Of a stretch of DNA of 64,000 nt, positions 54,555 to 64,000 are shown piece by piece. The notes below the pieces were generated by a model. It was given only the letters and a program-made list of their open reading frames with translations, ran no database searches and was not told where the DNA came from. Made by a program: the position numbers and the translations under genes. The DNA lies in NCBI RefSeq assembly GCF_000003815.2, contig NC_049994.1:7321789-7385788 (forward strand), written 5' to 3'. The first letter of the stretch is position 1, and the number at the start of each line of letters is the position of its first letter. This DNA is from Branchiostoma floridae. Taxonomy: Eukaryota; Chordata; Leptocardii; Amphioxiformes; Branchiostomatidae.

Positions 54555-54740
54555 TCGTGGCGGAATCTGATTGGACAGATTTGTCATTCAATCAATTGCT
54601 CGGCCAATCATAGTGTTCAGATAGTAGCACATGAACATTGGTGCCAAGACGCCATTTTGAAATTTCAGGATTTTATACAGGTTTACCGTGGCGGAATCGG
54701 ATTGGACAGATTTCTTCATTCAATCAATTGGTCAGCCAAT
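54555..54740 (+). repeat. Two-copy direct repeat with CCAAT motifs
   Basis: GTGGCGGAATCTGATTGGAC and GTGGCGGAATCGGATTGGAC open two units about 120 bp apart. Each contains TCAATCAATTG and CAGCCAATCA-like sequence. Confidence 0.65.
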
Positions 54741-54774
54741 CAAAGTGTTGGGATGGTATCACATGACTAGTACT

Positions 54775-54992
54775 ACTGTACTGTACAATGCACGGTTTTA
54801 CTGTAAAGGGAGATATCTTTGCTGTGGTTCTAAGTTCGCGACCAGGAGGCCATCGTGAAAATGCACATATAAAACCACCGTGAACATTTCCCCCCTTTAC
54901 AGAAAAGGCCTGCATTGCAGTTTCAAGTGAAAACCGCATGACCTTTAAGCCACATACTTGATACCACCGCCACGATTTTCCCATTTATAGTA
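54775..54992. mobile_element. Family F inverted-repeat element, diverged copy
   Basis: TACTGTAAAGGGAGATATC and ACCACCGTGAACATTTCCCC with CCCTTTACAG show the family F arms (compare 33786). The outer ends TACTGTACAATG and CATTTATAGTA are approximate. Confidence 0.5.
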
Positions 54993-55019
54993 CTTGAAAT
55001 TTCTGAACGTATCTGCTAT

Positions 55020-55330
55020 GTATTCAAACCAGCGTCAAGGGCAAGTGCACCATATTGTGTCCATAGTAATTGGCTAAGGCTTCCGTCAGACGACCTGTAC
55101 CCTTTCACCACATGTATAAATACTCCACACATTGTTGGCCTTGTCGTCTCTCTTTTGATGTACAATGTATGAAAACCGCGAGTTAATTGTAGCAAGGGTC
55201 ACGCTAACTCTATCTGTGTATCTATGCATCAATTCACCTATGTATCTACGTACATATCTATCCATCTAGTGTCATCTATCCATCTATTTATCCATCTATC
55301 TGTCTAACTATCCACTGGTGTCACCTCTCT
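55020..55330. other. Intergenic with (CTAT)n-like tract
   Basis: A degenerate CTAT/CATC tract at 55200-55310. Nothing else was recognised. Confidence 0.4.
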
Positions 55331-55339
55331 GAGGATGAA

Positions 55340-55490
55340 CCGAGCTGAACAGAATCTATCCATCTGTCCTCTCCTTTTCTCTCTCTGTGTCTGTCTGTCT
55401 GTGTCTGTCTGTCCATCTCCGAGTCTCCCTCTCTCCTCTTTCTCTCTTTCTCTCTCTCTCTCTCCCTCTCTATCTCCCTCCTTCTCTGAA
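55340..55490. repeat. Pyrimidine-rich (TCTC/TGTC)n microsatellite
   Basis: CTGTCTGTCTGTG and CTCTCTCTCTCTC tracts, interrupted. Confidence 0.8.
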
Positions 55491-55499
55491 TGTATATAT

Positions 55500-56335
55500 G
55501 TAACGTTATATACTAAAGGGAGAGACTAAGAGAGGTCGAGAACACCATGTATATGTATCTGTCTTTATGTCTGTGGAGATGGATTGAAGTACTAGTATTA
55601 GCCTCTGGCTAAAGGGTATGTTGAAAATAAACAAAAATATTAACATAAGCATAAACATAGTAATCTGGTAAGATCGCAGTCTGAGCCTGTAGATTTTAAC
55701 ATATGTTCTTCTACGACAGTATTGTTTAGACCACACTTGTATGTGCATAAACCTTTGCTGTGCATTTGACATTGTCCTTCACCCTGATATGTGGTACATT
55801 CAGACAGACAAGCTCGTTTCTTTGCATGAATTGCATATAACTTTACAGCCATTTAACTACATACTATAAATCCGATGCATGTAAAACATCAGGTCAAATA
55901 TCATTCACAGTCAATCTCTGCACCAATGCGGAGTTTAAACCTGTGTGCTAAATTGTGGCCAACGTAAATAAATAAAAATACCTCAGAGGCAAGTTACTGT
56001 GTAATACATCTAGGCCAAGGTTATATGCAAGGTCATGTCTGGCGACCTGTTGGTTAGCATCTTCTCCCCCGCCCCCCTCCCAAACCGGAGGAAACACCAG
56101 GCTGTCGGGGCCTGACCCTAAGAAGATGTGAGAAGATCGTTTACACAAAGGGATTCTTAGACAAGGTCAGTATACACCCACAAGTTCCACCGACTATCTA
56201 GACACAACTGTATACACACACACTTGGGGTTATCTGTGGGCCAAGGTTGGGCGGATGTAAAGGAAGTCTGTGGATGGCGATAGTTCGGGAATAAAGTTGT
56301 AAGGTATTCAACCATGTGGGTATAGTAATATAAGT
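55500..56335. other. Intergenic, no gene recognised
   Basis: Overlapping minus frames at 55506-55852 have no domain features. Nothing else was seen. Confidence 0.35.
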
Positions 56336-56339
56336 GTTA

Positions 56340-56660
56340 GCTTTGTGTCAACGTGGATCGTAATGCAACTGGTGATAATAATGATGATGACGATGTCAAT
56401 GATGCTGCTGATGACAATGGTGCTGATGGCACCATGATCATGACGCTGATGATGATAATGATGACGATGAAGATGCTGATGGTGATGAAGAAGTTGGTGA
56501 AGTAATGATGATAATAATGATGAAGATGATGATGATGGAGATGATAATTATGACGTTGATGATGACGATGAAGATGCTGTTGCTCCTGATGGTGGTGGCA
56601 GCAATGATGATGATGAGGATTAGAATGAGAATGATGATGACGATGATGAAGATGTCACAC
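56340..56660. repeat. (GAT)n-rich degenerate microsatellite
   Basis: GATGATGA-type triplets mixed with GACGATGAAGATGCTGATGG over about 300 bp. Confidence 0.8.
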
Positions 56661-57642
56661 AGCCGACTATAGCCTCCCGATCTTCTCTAGATAATGGCTG
56701 GGAGTTAGTAGTGAGCAAACTGGTCTTCTGTGTTTTGAGAGTCGCCTGGCAAAGTTTCCTGCAAGTCTGAATACCGTCTGATGAAACAGTCGACTATGAA
56801 TGTAAAAAAGATAGATTCTTTTAAAGCTATCTACTGAAGATGCTCTTACTGTACTTGATGGAATTAGTCGCATATACCAGTTAGTCATATAGTTATAGTT
56901 CGTAATACAGGTTATCCGAACAGCCCATGCTTCATGTATCAACATGCTGTACACATCAACAGCTCCTGGAATGGCAGGTTCGAACCAAGGACGCGTCACA
57001 ACAGAGTAAACAAACACACGCCAACCATGTCCACCTCCTCCAACACTGTCATCAACACGACCTTACCAACAGCTGGGAACTGAACAGCTGAAAACTAAAC
57101 ACTCTCTCCAGCACGGTATCGTTACCACACAAACTATTCCTGCAACCTAATTAGCGAAATTCTGTGAGGTGGAAACCTTTCCAATCAGTACCTTTTATCA
57201 ACCACGGTATCAGTTTTGCAGACACAGTTCCAACTTTTCGATTAGAACAAAATGCCGTTTGATTTATAGAACATACGTGTTTTGCAGATGGAGGAATTTC
57301 TCAACAAGAGGAATTTCGTATACAATCTTAAATTTGAAAGAAGCCCAAGCTTTTGTCCAAAAATTAACAAAAAAAATTCCCCTTTCCTATTCCTGTATCA
57401 TACAGCTTGACATAGATAGCTCAAGAAGACGATATCAAAAATCATCATCATCATCTACCAATTTCTTGTTATTTATTTTGATGAACGCGCTTTACTTTGA
57501 CAAGCAGCTTTGACTTCTGGTAAACGACAGTTCCAAAGAGCTTGCTCTTTTGCAGCATAGGATGTCGCTAGCTTCTGTTTGTCGAATCGTTACGCCAGAC
57601 AATGTGTTTACTTGTTTATACCTGCTGACAGCCAGCCTTCCT
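56661..57642. other. Intergenic, no gene recognised
   Basis: Frames of 116 codons (56667-57017, minus) and 114 codons (57169-57513, plus) without a recognised domain. Confidence 0.3.
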
Positions 57643-57760
57643 GTGACCATATCACGTGTCCAACACGTGCGGTCATTTCTCCATCACCTTTTATTGTAAC
57701 CATATCACGTGACCGACACGTGCGATCAAGTGTCAATCACCTTTTATGGTAACCAAAGAC
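57643..57760 (+). repeat. Two-copy direct repeat containing CACGTG motifs
   Basis: CCATATCACGTGTCCAACAC and CCATATCACGTGACCGACAC begin two units about 57 bp apart, each followed by GTGCG-TCA and TCACCTTTTAT-GTAACC. CACGTG is an E-box core, but there is no gene nearby. Confidence 0.6.
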
Positions 57761-57949
57761 AACCAATGATGGAGTCGTTTCTAAAGGTGTTTATCAATGA
57801 TATATGGTCAACGCATTTACACTTTAACCTCGCAAGTAAACTGGTTCCGTACGTGTGCGTATTACTGAGTAGGTGTTCCGTTGCTTCTAGGACGCCTGCT
57901 TTGTGCCAATTTGCAAGTCAATGGTTTAGCCTGGGTGTCATCCTAGTTA

Positions 57950-58116
57950 CTGTAAAAATGGAGACTTTTCTCGGTAGGGATAAAGGCTCGCGCTTGAATC
58001 TGCACTGCAGATTTTCGTTGTCACTGACAGGCAGGAAATTGTTCGCCGTGATTTCATAAAGAGGTCAATGTAAAAATTCGAATATAAAACTACCGTGAAC
58101 ATTTCCCTTTTTACAG
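57950..58116. mobile_element. Family F element, 167 bp, TA-flanked
   Basis: Between TA at 57948-57949 and 58117-58118. It starts CTGTAAAAATGGAGACTTTT and ends GTGAACATTTCCCTTTTTACAG-like sequence. A shorter relative of 33786-34317. Confidence 0.6.
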
Positions 58117-58584
58117 TAGTTTACCGGATGTTCCATACTTTCCCCCTAACCATTGATGGCACCTAAGCTAGTCACCTTCTGGCTATTGTATAATCATTTT
58201 TCCTCAGTGCCCTCATCAAGACAGTTGCTTCCTTGTACTTCAGACTCATCCTTACACGTCTATCTTGTCAAAGATTGTTTCCCTTCCCATGTTGGGATGT
58301 CTTTAAGGCGTATCTATGTTGTTCAAGGAGGTTTCACTCAAACGCGGAGTATCCATTCATCTACATCATGTCCATCGAGTTTGAGTGATTTTTCTTGTGT
58401 GTGCCTGATCTGTCCATGTTTACGTTGACCCAGCGGGGTCAGGCATCAGAGCAGTGCAGACGGAAGATTTGCCAGTTGTTGGCCATTTGCCTGTCTCAAG
58501 TTTCTGTTCCAACGAAGTGTCGGCAGCGTAACGGCAGGTTTCCCAATATGTCTACTGGGCGTAGTTAGGCAAGTCCATGTTAGA
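58117..58584. other. Intergenic, no gene recognised
   Basis: A 91-codon plus frame (58153-58428) shows no recognised domain. Confidence 0.35.
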
Positions 58585-59945
58585 CATAGCCGACCATGGC
58601 CTCCCGACCTTCTCCAGACCATGGTTGGGAGTTAAGCGCCTGTCACACCGATAGCTGACCGTTGCCTCTTGACCTTCTCCATACCATGGTTGGGAGTTAA
58701 GCCCCTGTCACTCAGAGCTGACCGTGGCCTCCCGACCTTCTCCAGACCATGATTGCGAGTTAAGCCCCTGTCACTCATAACTGACCATGACCTCCCGACC
58801 TTCTCCAGACCAGAGTTGGCAGTTAGGCCACTGTCACACAGAGACGACCATGGCCTCCCGACCTTCTTCAGACCATGTTTGAGTTAAGCCCCTGTCACTC
58901 ATAACTGACCATGGCTTCCCGACCTTCTCCAGACCAGAGTTGGCAGTTAGGCCACTGTCACACAGAGACGACCATGGCCTCCCGACCTTCTTCAGACCAT
59001 GGTTGAGTTAAGCCCCTGTCACTCATAGCTGATCATGGCCTCCCGACCTTCTCCAGACCAGAGTTGGCAGTTAGGCCACTGTCACACAGAGACGACCATG
59101 GTCTCCCCACCTTCTTCAGACCATGCTTGACTTAAGCCCCTGTCACTCCTAGCTGATCATGGCCTCCCGACCTTCTCCAGACCAGAGTTGGCAGTTAGGC
59201 CACTGTCACACAGAGACGACCATGGACTCCCGACCTTCTTCATGACCATGGTTGTGAGTTGATCCCTTCAATCACACATAGACGACCATCACCTACCGAC
59301 CTTCAACATACTATGGTTGGGAGTTACACGAAACTTGAGATGAAGTCTTCACTGGTCACACATGGCAGACCTTGGCATCCCGACCTTCTCCAGACAATGG
59401 TTGCGAGTTAAGCCCCTGTCATAAAGAGTCGACCATGACCTCCTGACCTTCTCCAGACCAAGGTTGGAACTTAGGAGGTGAGCTACGTCATACAAAGCCA
59501 ACTTTGGCCTCCCGATCTTCTCCAGACCATGTTTAATTAGATCTTGGGAGTTGACCTCTGGTCACACATAGCTGACCTTGACCTCCCGACCTTCTCCAGA
59601 CCATTTTTGGAACTTATAAGCTGAGCCCCGTCACATATAGCCTATCATGGCATCCTAACCTTTTCGACTGACCATGGTTGGAACTTGGGAGTAGAGCCCC
59701 TGTTACAAAAAGCCGGCCTTGGCCTCCCGACCTTCTCCAAACCGTGGTTGGAACTTAGGAGGTGAGCTACGTCATACAACGCCAACTTTGGCCTCCCGAT
59801 CGTCTCCGTGTTTAATTAGAACTTAGCTGACCTTGACCTCCCGACCTTCTCCAGACCATGGTTGGAACTTAGGAGGCAAGTCCCGTCACATATAGCCTAT
59901 CGTGGCCTCCCGACCTTCTCCAAACCATGGTTGGCAGTAAGCAAT
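58585..59945 (+). repeat. Long minisatellite, about 60-75-bp unit, about 20 copies
   Basis: Units read GACCATGGCCTCCCGACC, TTCTCCAGACCATGGTTG, GGAGTTAAGCCCCTGTCAC, with higher-order alternation (GACCATGG and GACCAGAG variants in the middle). Right-hand units are more diverged and carry TTGGAACTTAGGAGGTGAGC. The start of each unit resembles family G. Confidence 0.9.
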
Positions 59946-60092
59946 GAGCAAGGTCACCTGTGAGTTGGTCGGCAAGGTTACCTAGTCTTTAAAAATCATC
60001 TGCGCCAACCAGCTATAAATTATGAAAAACTGAAATTCCACCAGGAATATCATGATATCTGCTTGAAGTGTTGAATGCGATAAGAGGGGCGA

Positions 60093-60165
60093 ACTGGAGC
60101 TAGAATAGGATGGATTCCATGTTACTCTCTCCCCAACGCCGACCTTGCAATTGGTCAGGGAGTGG
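60093..60165 (-). repeat. Repeat family G, inverted copy
   Basis: GCTAGAATAGGATGGATTCC and CCCCAACGCCGACCTTGC are the reverse complement of 25025-25105. It lies beside the minisatellite that shares part of its sequence. Confidence 0.55.
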
Positions 60166-61439
60166 TAAGATGTAAAGTCGATGGGAGGCCCTGGATGTGT
60201 TGCACAGGCCCCAGTTAAGGAAAATAATTCTGTTCATTATTACATCTGGAGCTTCGTGACACATATATAAACAAGAGGCTAGTGAAAGTGATTTTTTCAG
60301 TGGCTCTATGAGCTGCTTCAATGGTCTTCCGCGCATTTTCATTTCTGGTAGCTTCACGTTCGATCAAAAATGACCAAGATGTCAAAGACATTTCCAGACA
60401 GATGTGTGAACCATTTCACATCTAATTGTATGTGATACAATGTTGGCGTGGGTTGGGACTTTAGATCTCTGTCTTTTACAAAAATGTGAAATGAGAACTG
60501 CAAGTGCGGTGGTGGTGTGACAAGAATTATTTCTTGCGGTTTCTTCTAATAGTTTGAAACTGAAAAAGCCTTGCAGAGCTCCTTCCATGATTTTTTTTGG
60601 GGGGGGGGGGCTTTTTTTTCAACAGACGCTCCAATCGGCCTAGTGGTCACTTTTCAGTGACAGCGGAAGTATATGATCAGCGTCCTGATAAATCTACAAT
60701 CATATGTATCTCGCTGATACTTATTGTAACTTGATACTTTTTGTATTGCCGTTTGTTACTTGATGGTCATCCAATCGTCAACGTTTCAATATTTTTGATA
60801 CGTAACATAATACAGTACACAAACCTGAACAAGTAGGAAACTCTTTGCTACAGTTCTAAATGTGATGCCTTTTGTACATGGTATTATCAAAGAATGTCAA
60901 TGGCCTCAACTGCAGTTCATTATACGCACTGTCATATCTAAACATATTTGCACACCGTAAAGAAAACAAAGATTATGGGCTCATGTCATACCCGGATCAA
61001 ACCGTACAACTTGATGAAAGGACCATGCACATCTGTTACAGGACACTACTTTGATGCCGTTACTGGAAGACTGTGTTTACACTCTCTCACATTACCAGCC
61101 GTTGGTAGGCAAAGTTCACAGAACCTTGAAGACTTACCGTAAACACACACATGTGTAGGCTGACTGAAGCCATGCCCAGCCACCTTCATCTATCAAATCT
61201 AATGGGTTTGATAACCAGCCATTCGGAGGCTTATCCTGTTCATCCATCTTCGGCGGGTAAACCGTTTAGGTCGGGGGAAGCGGACCACGAAGTTGTTGTA
61301 GAAACATGGCGGGGCCACAAGTCAAGACCTGCCGGCTGGGTGGGCTTGCTAGCCGGGCTGTTCAACAGACAGATGGTGCATACTACCCTGGAAACCCGAC
61401 TTTTAGCTAGGGCCAGCAGAGAATTTGTTCGGCATCCAA
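60166..61439. other. Intergenic, no gene recognised
   Basis: Short frames on both strands (60382-60588 minus, 60872-61142 plus, 61151-61489 plus) were examined and show no recognised domain. A G-run lies at 60599-60610. Confidence 0.3.
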
Positions 61440-61550
61440 GGAAGGTCTTTAGTCTGTGCAACGCAAACTCCGCTATCCGGAGCTTGTAGCCTCCTCCCCG
61501 TGATAGGCGCGGCAATGTACGACGGGCCTGAGAAGCGCGATTAAATCAGG
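61440..61550 (+). repeat. Dispersed repeat family B, copy 4
   Basis: GTCTGTGCAACGCAAACTCC, GGCGCGGCAATGTACGACGG and AAGCGCGATTAAATCAGGCT match the copy at 1925-2050. Confidence 0.55.
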
Positions 61551-61554
61551 CTAG

Positions 61555-61850
61555 GAAGGTCTTCTACCCTGGGAGCTAGACAGGACCGGGTAGCTAGCGA
61601 GTTTTGTTCAAGAGATATAGACGGGCCTGACTGTCTTGGGCCACCGAATAAACTGTCCTAGCTGCCTGATCCCGGTTGGCTCCCAGGGTACAGGTCTTCC
61701 CGACCTCAAGCACTCCGCGGTGGATTCATGCAGGGTGAGTTTTCATCCAGGAGTGCTGAGCTAAGATCCTCGGGAAGACCTACCTTGGTTGCCGAAGAAA
61801 TTCTCTGCCGACTCTGACTAAATGTCTGGTTTCCAGGGTAGTTGCATACA
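61555..61850. mobile_element. Family D inverted-repeat element with nested hairpin
   Basis: ACCCTGGGAGCTAGACAGGA and GGGTAGCTAGCGAG at the left pair with CTAGCTGCCTGATC and GGTTGGCTCCCAGGGTA at the right. A second palindrome (AGGTCTTCCCGACCTC, CTCGGGAAGACCT) is nested at 61690-61790. Confidence 0.55.
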
Positions 61851-61859
61851 TACATTTCC

Positions 61860-63113
61860 TTGAAACTTCTCTTATGCCACAATGACTAGTTAGATGGGTG
61901 ACATCGATTTTTCGTCAATTCTAAAAAATATTAGCTTGCAACTATACTGAAATGTTTATTGTTGAACACGCAACAATATTTTGGTGCAACGCGATTTCGT
62001 TGCACTCATCGTACAGAAAAGGTTTGACTTAATTTTGTGGTAGAGGGGTCTCTACTCTATCAGCCATTATGATTTTTATGCTCAAATCTCCTTGCATCAC
62101 AATTTTGCTTGCGAAGTATATACGTAGAGCAATTGTTCTGCGCTGGCGAAAAATTAGGTTTAAGTTAGTAAAAAGGCCAAAAATCAGGCAGTAACATTTT
62201 TCAATCAAATTTGCCAGGCATACACAAATCTTAAAAATCATCAAAACGTTCTTTTTTAATAAAATGCTGATGTTGTCAAAAGATTATGAGTCTTAAATGT
62301 TACGTTTTTTGTCAAAATTTGGTACATAAGGCTAGGGAAGGAAGTGTTTGCTTAACATAATCAGGCAATTATTTGGGCCTTGATAAATACGCTGTTTTGA
62401 TTGGCCTGAAGATTCTCACTATTTTGACCTTGAAATCATCAAAATTCGTCCATACGATTAGACATCGTCAAGATTCGTCCATGCTGTTAGAAAATATGAG
62501 CATTTAAAGAATTGGGGGTCGGTTTTCTGGGGGCGCCTTTCAGACCGTCTACCGCCAAACAAGTTTGTGGTCTTGTGGTTTCTGAACAATGCACAATACA
62601 AAAAGTGCAAATGGACACAACTGAATAGCACAGTCACTCAAAATATCTTTTGATGAATCTAAATCATCGTTCAGTGTGTTTTTTTTTTTTTTTCATTCAA
62701 TACTTGGTACTGCTATTTTCAATAAAGTTGTACCTATCTTAATTGATACTGAGAACGTGACATTCCGGGCGCGGCCATTTTTTTTTTTTTAGAGGTCACG
62801 TATTTTAGCCGTACATCGCACGTCAGTTTGACCGCACAGGGAAGTTGGTAAAAATCGCAAAGTTGGCGCAATTTCCTAGCGCAATTTGGTGAGATATCTG
62901 CCTATCTAAATGTAACCATACATGAAATGGTTCATAAACAATTCCTAAATACCTTCTGATTTAGCAATGATGATTAAAATGCTTTTCGTGCATTCTTTTA
63001 CCTACTGCAACATTTGGCGTGCATTATCAAGAATTACTGCGCAATTCAAGGCTTATCTCTCTCAACACATGTGAGAAAAGTCAAATCGACCCCTTGGCCT
63101 CATGGTTTCAGGG
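61860..63113. other. Intergenic, no feature recognised
   Basis: AT-rich sequence with T-runs at 62676-62692 and 62779-62792. No gene or repeat family was identified. Confidence 0.35.
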
Positions 63114-63491
63114 TTAGATTGTTGACAACTCTCCAAGAAAGGCAATCCAAAAAGGATTCCACAGGTTTAATTGCATCCATTTATGGATAACTTCTCCCAG
63201 GCCACCTTTTTTTTCTTGGCATCGACTCTCAAGTTCAACCGCAGTGATAGCATGTTGGGTAACAGGTCTGTTTCTGAGGGATGAACTTGGCTGGTCGTCT
63301 GCGGTTGACGTGCGGACGGACTCCTTTGTGATACTAAACTCCGAAACTGTCCAGACGGACGGAGGTTTGGGTTGGGATCCCCGCCATATACATTCTCTCA
63401 TGTCCGCAAGTGTCTCAAACCAGCCATGACACTCGTCAAAGATAACACGTACAGAGAGACAACTTTTGGTGCCGTGATTTCTTTATCAAAA
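63114..63491 (-). CDS. Unrecognised open frame of about 125 codons, possible exon
   Basis: Open without an early Met from about 63491 to a stop at 63114. It includes VIFDECHGWFETLADMREC near its start, then SITKESVRTSTADDQPSSSL. VIFDECH looks like a DExH-type Walker B motif, but no other helicase motif is visible, so no function is assigned. It lacks stops and obvious repeats, which makes it the best remaining exon candidate in the right third. Confidence 0.25.
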
Positions 63492-63611
63492 GTTTTTCCT
63501 TTCTTTTTTGTGTGTGTGTACTATCATTCTAATGTCACGATTTCTCACTGGACGACAACAAAATTGCTCCAACTTTGTGACGTTGTACCAATGTATCTTT
63601 GCGGTCACACT

Positions 63612-63872
63612 ACGTGTGTGAGTGAGTGAGTGAGTGAGTGAGTGAGTGAGTGAGTGAGTGAGTGAGTGAGTGAGTGAGTGAGTGAGTGAGTGAGTGAGTG
63701 AGTGAGTGAGTGACTGAGTGAGTGAGTGAGTGAGTGAGTGAGTGAGTGAGTGAGCGAGTGAGCGAGTGAGTAATGAGTGAGATTTATTGAATCGATGAAT
63801 GAATGAAAAAAAAATGACTGAATGAATAATTGAATGAATCAATCAATGAATCAATCAATCAATCAATCAATG
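63612..63872. repeat. (GAGT)n microsatellite followed by (GAAT/AATC)n
   Basis: About 40 GAGT units with a few variants, then GAATGAAT and AATCAATC tracts. Confidence 0.94.
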
Positions 63873-64000
63873 AAGCTTATCAAAAATGACAGATGGCTAA
63901 GGAAACATCCCCTAAGGTAACGAGAATGGACTGGTCCTCAAACAACCGTTCTCTTTTGACACCCAACTGACGTCACTGAGGTTGAAAACCTCCCCAATAC

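Overview
The window looks like chordate nuclear DNA, most likely from a lancelet (Branchiostoma). This is an inference, resting on three intron-rich animal genes, dense short inverted-repeat elements, tRNA-derived SINEs and a CR1/L2-like LINE. One run of 100 N marks an assembly gap at 8183-8282. No bacterial, organellar or CRISPR feature is present.

Three host genes are supported. (1) Minus strand, 44-3014, running off the left edge: a spliced gene encoding a C2H2 zinc finger followed by an OTU-type cysteine protease domain. Four exons join in compatible phase, and the catalytic Asp, Cys and His regions lie in separate exons. (2) Plus strand, 16503-24986: a three-exon FAM124-family gene of 347 residues, with all junctions in phase 0 and a polyadenylation signal at 25171. 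(3) Minus strand, 27897-36697: a three-exon Patched-domain (PTCHD/Patched-related, RND-type) membrane protein of about 1,024-1,038 residues with an unusual Asn/His/Gln/Pro-rich tail.

Intron 2 of the Patched-related gene holds an uninterrupted 996-codon LINE (endonuclease plus reverse transcriptase, 29226-32216) in the same orientation. Its 3' tail ends a few bases before the splice acceptor of the last exon. A tRNA-headed SINE at 22710-23227, inside FAM124 intron 2, carries the same 3' tail, so the two look like a SINE and its partner LINE.

The rest is mostly repeats. Left part (3-15 kb): a CpG-rich patch, tRNA-SINE fragments, inverted-repeat elements, a 78-bp minisatellite, and a large structure at 12.3-14.95 kb made of two roughly 1,351-bp blocks, each ending in about a dozen hairpin-forming units of about 70 bp. 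Middle part (25-41 kb): a foldback element whose arms are themselves tandem arrays, and several inverted-repeat elements flanked by TA or TTA. Right part (37-64 kb): no recognisable host gene. It holds copies of a 220-bp palindromic element (one split by a pogo-like insertion), a hAT-like hairpin with 8-bp target-site duplications, several microsatellites, and a long minisatellite at 58.6-59.9 kb.

The three genes show no sign of acting together; they are neighbours in an ordinary animal genome. The most notable items are the hidden zinc finger-OTU gene, the SINE/LINE pair, the LINE sitting against a splice site, and the hairpin minisatellite block.
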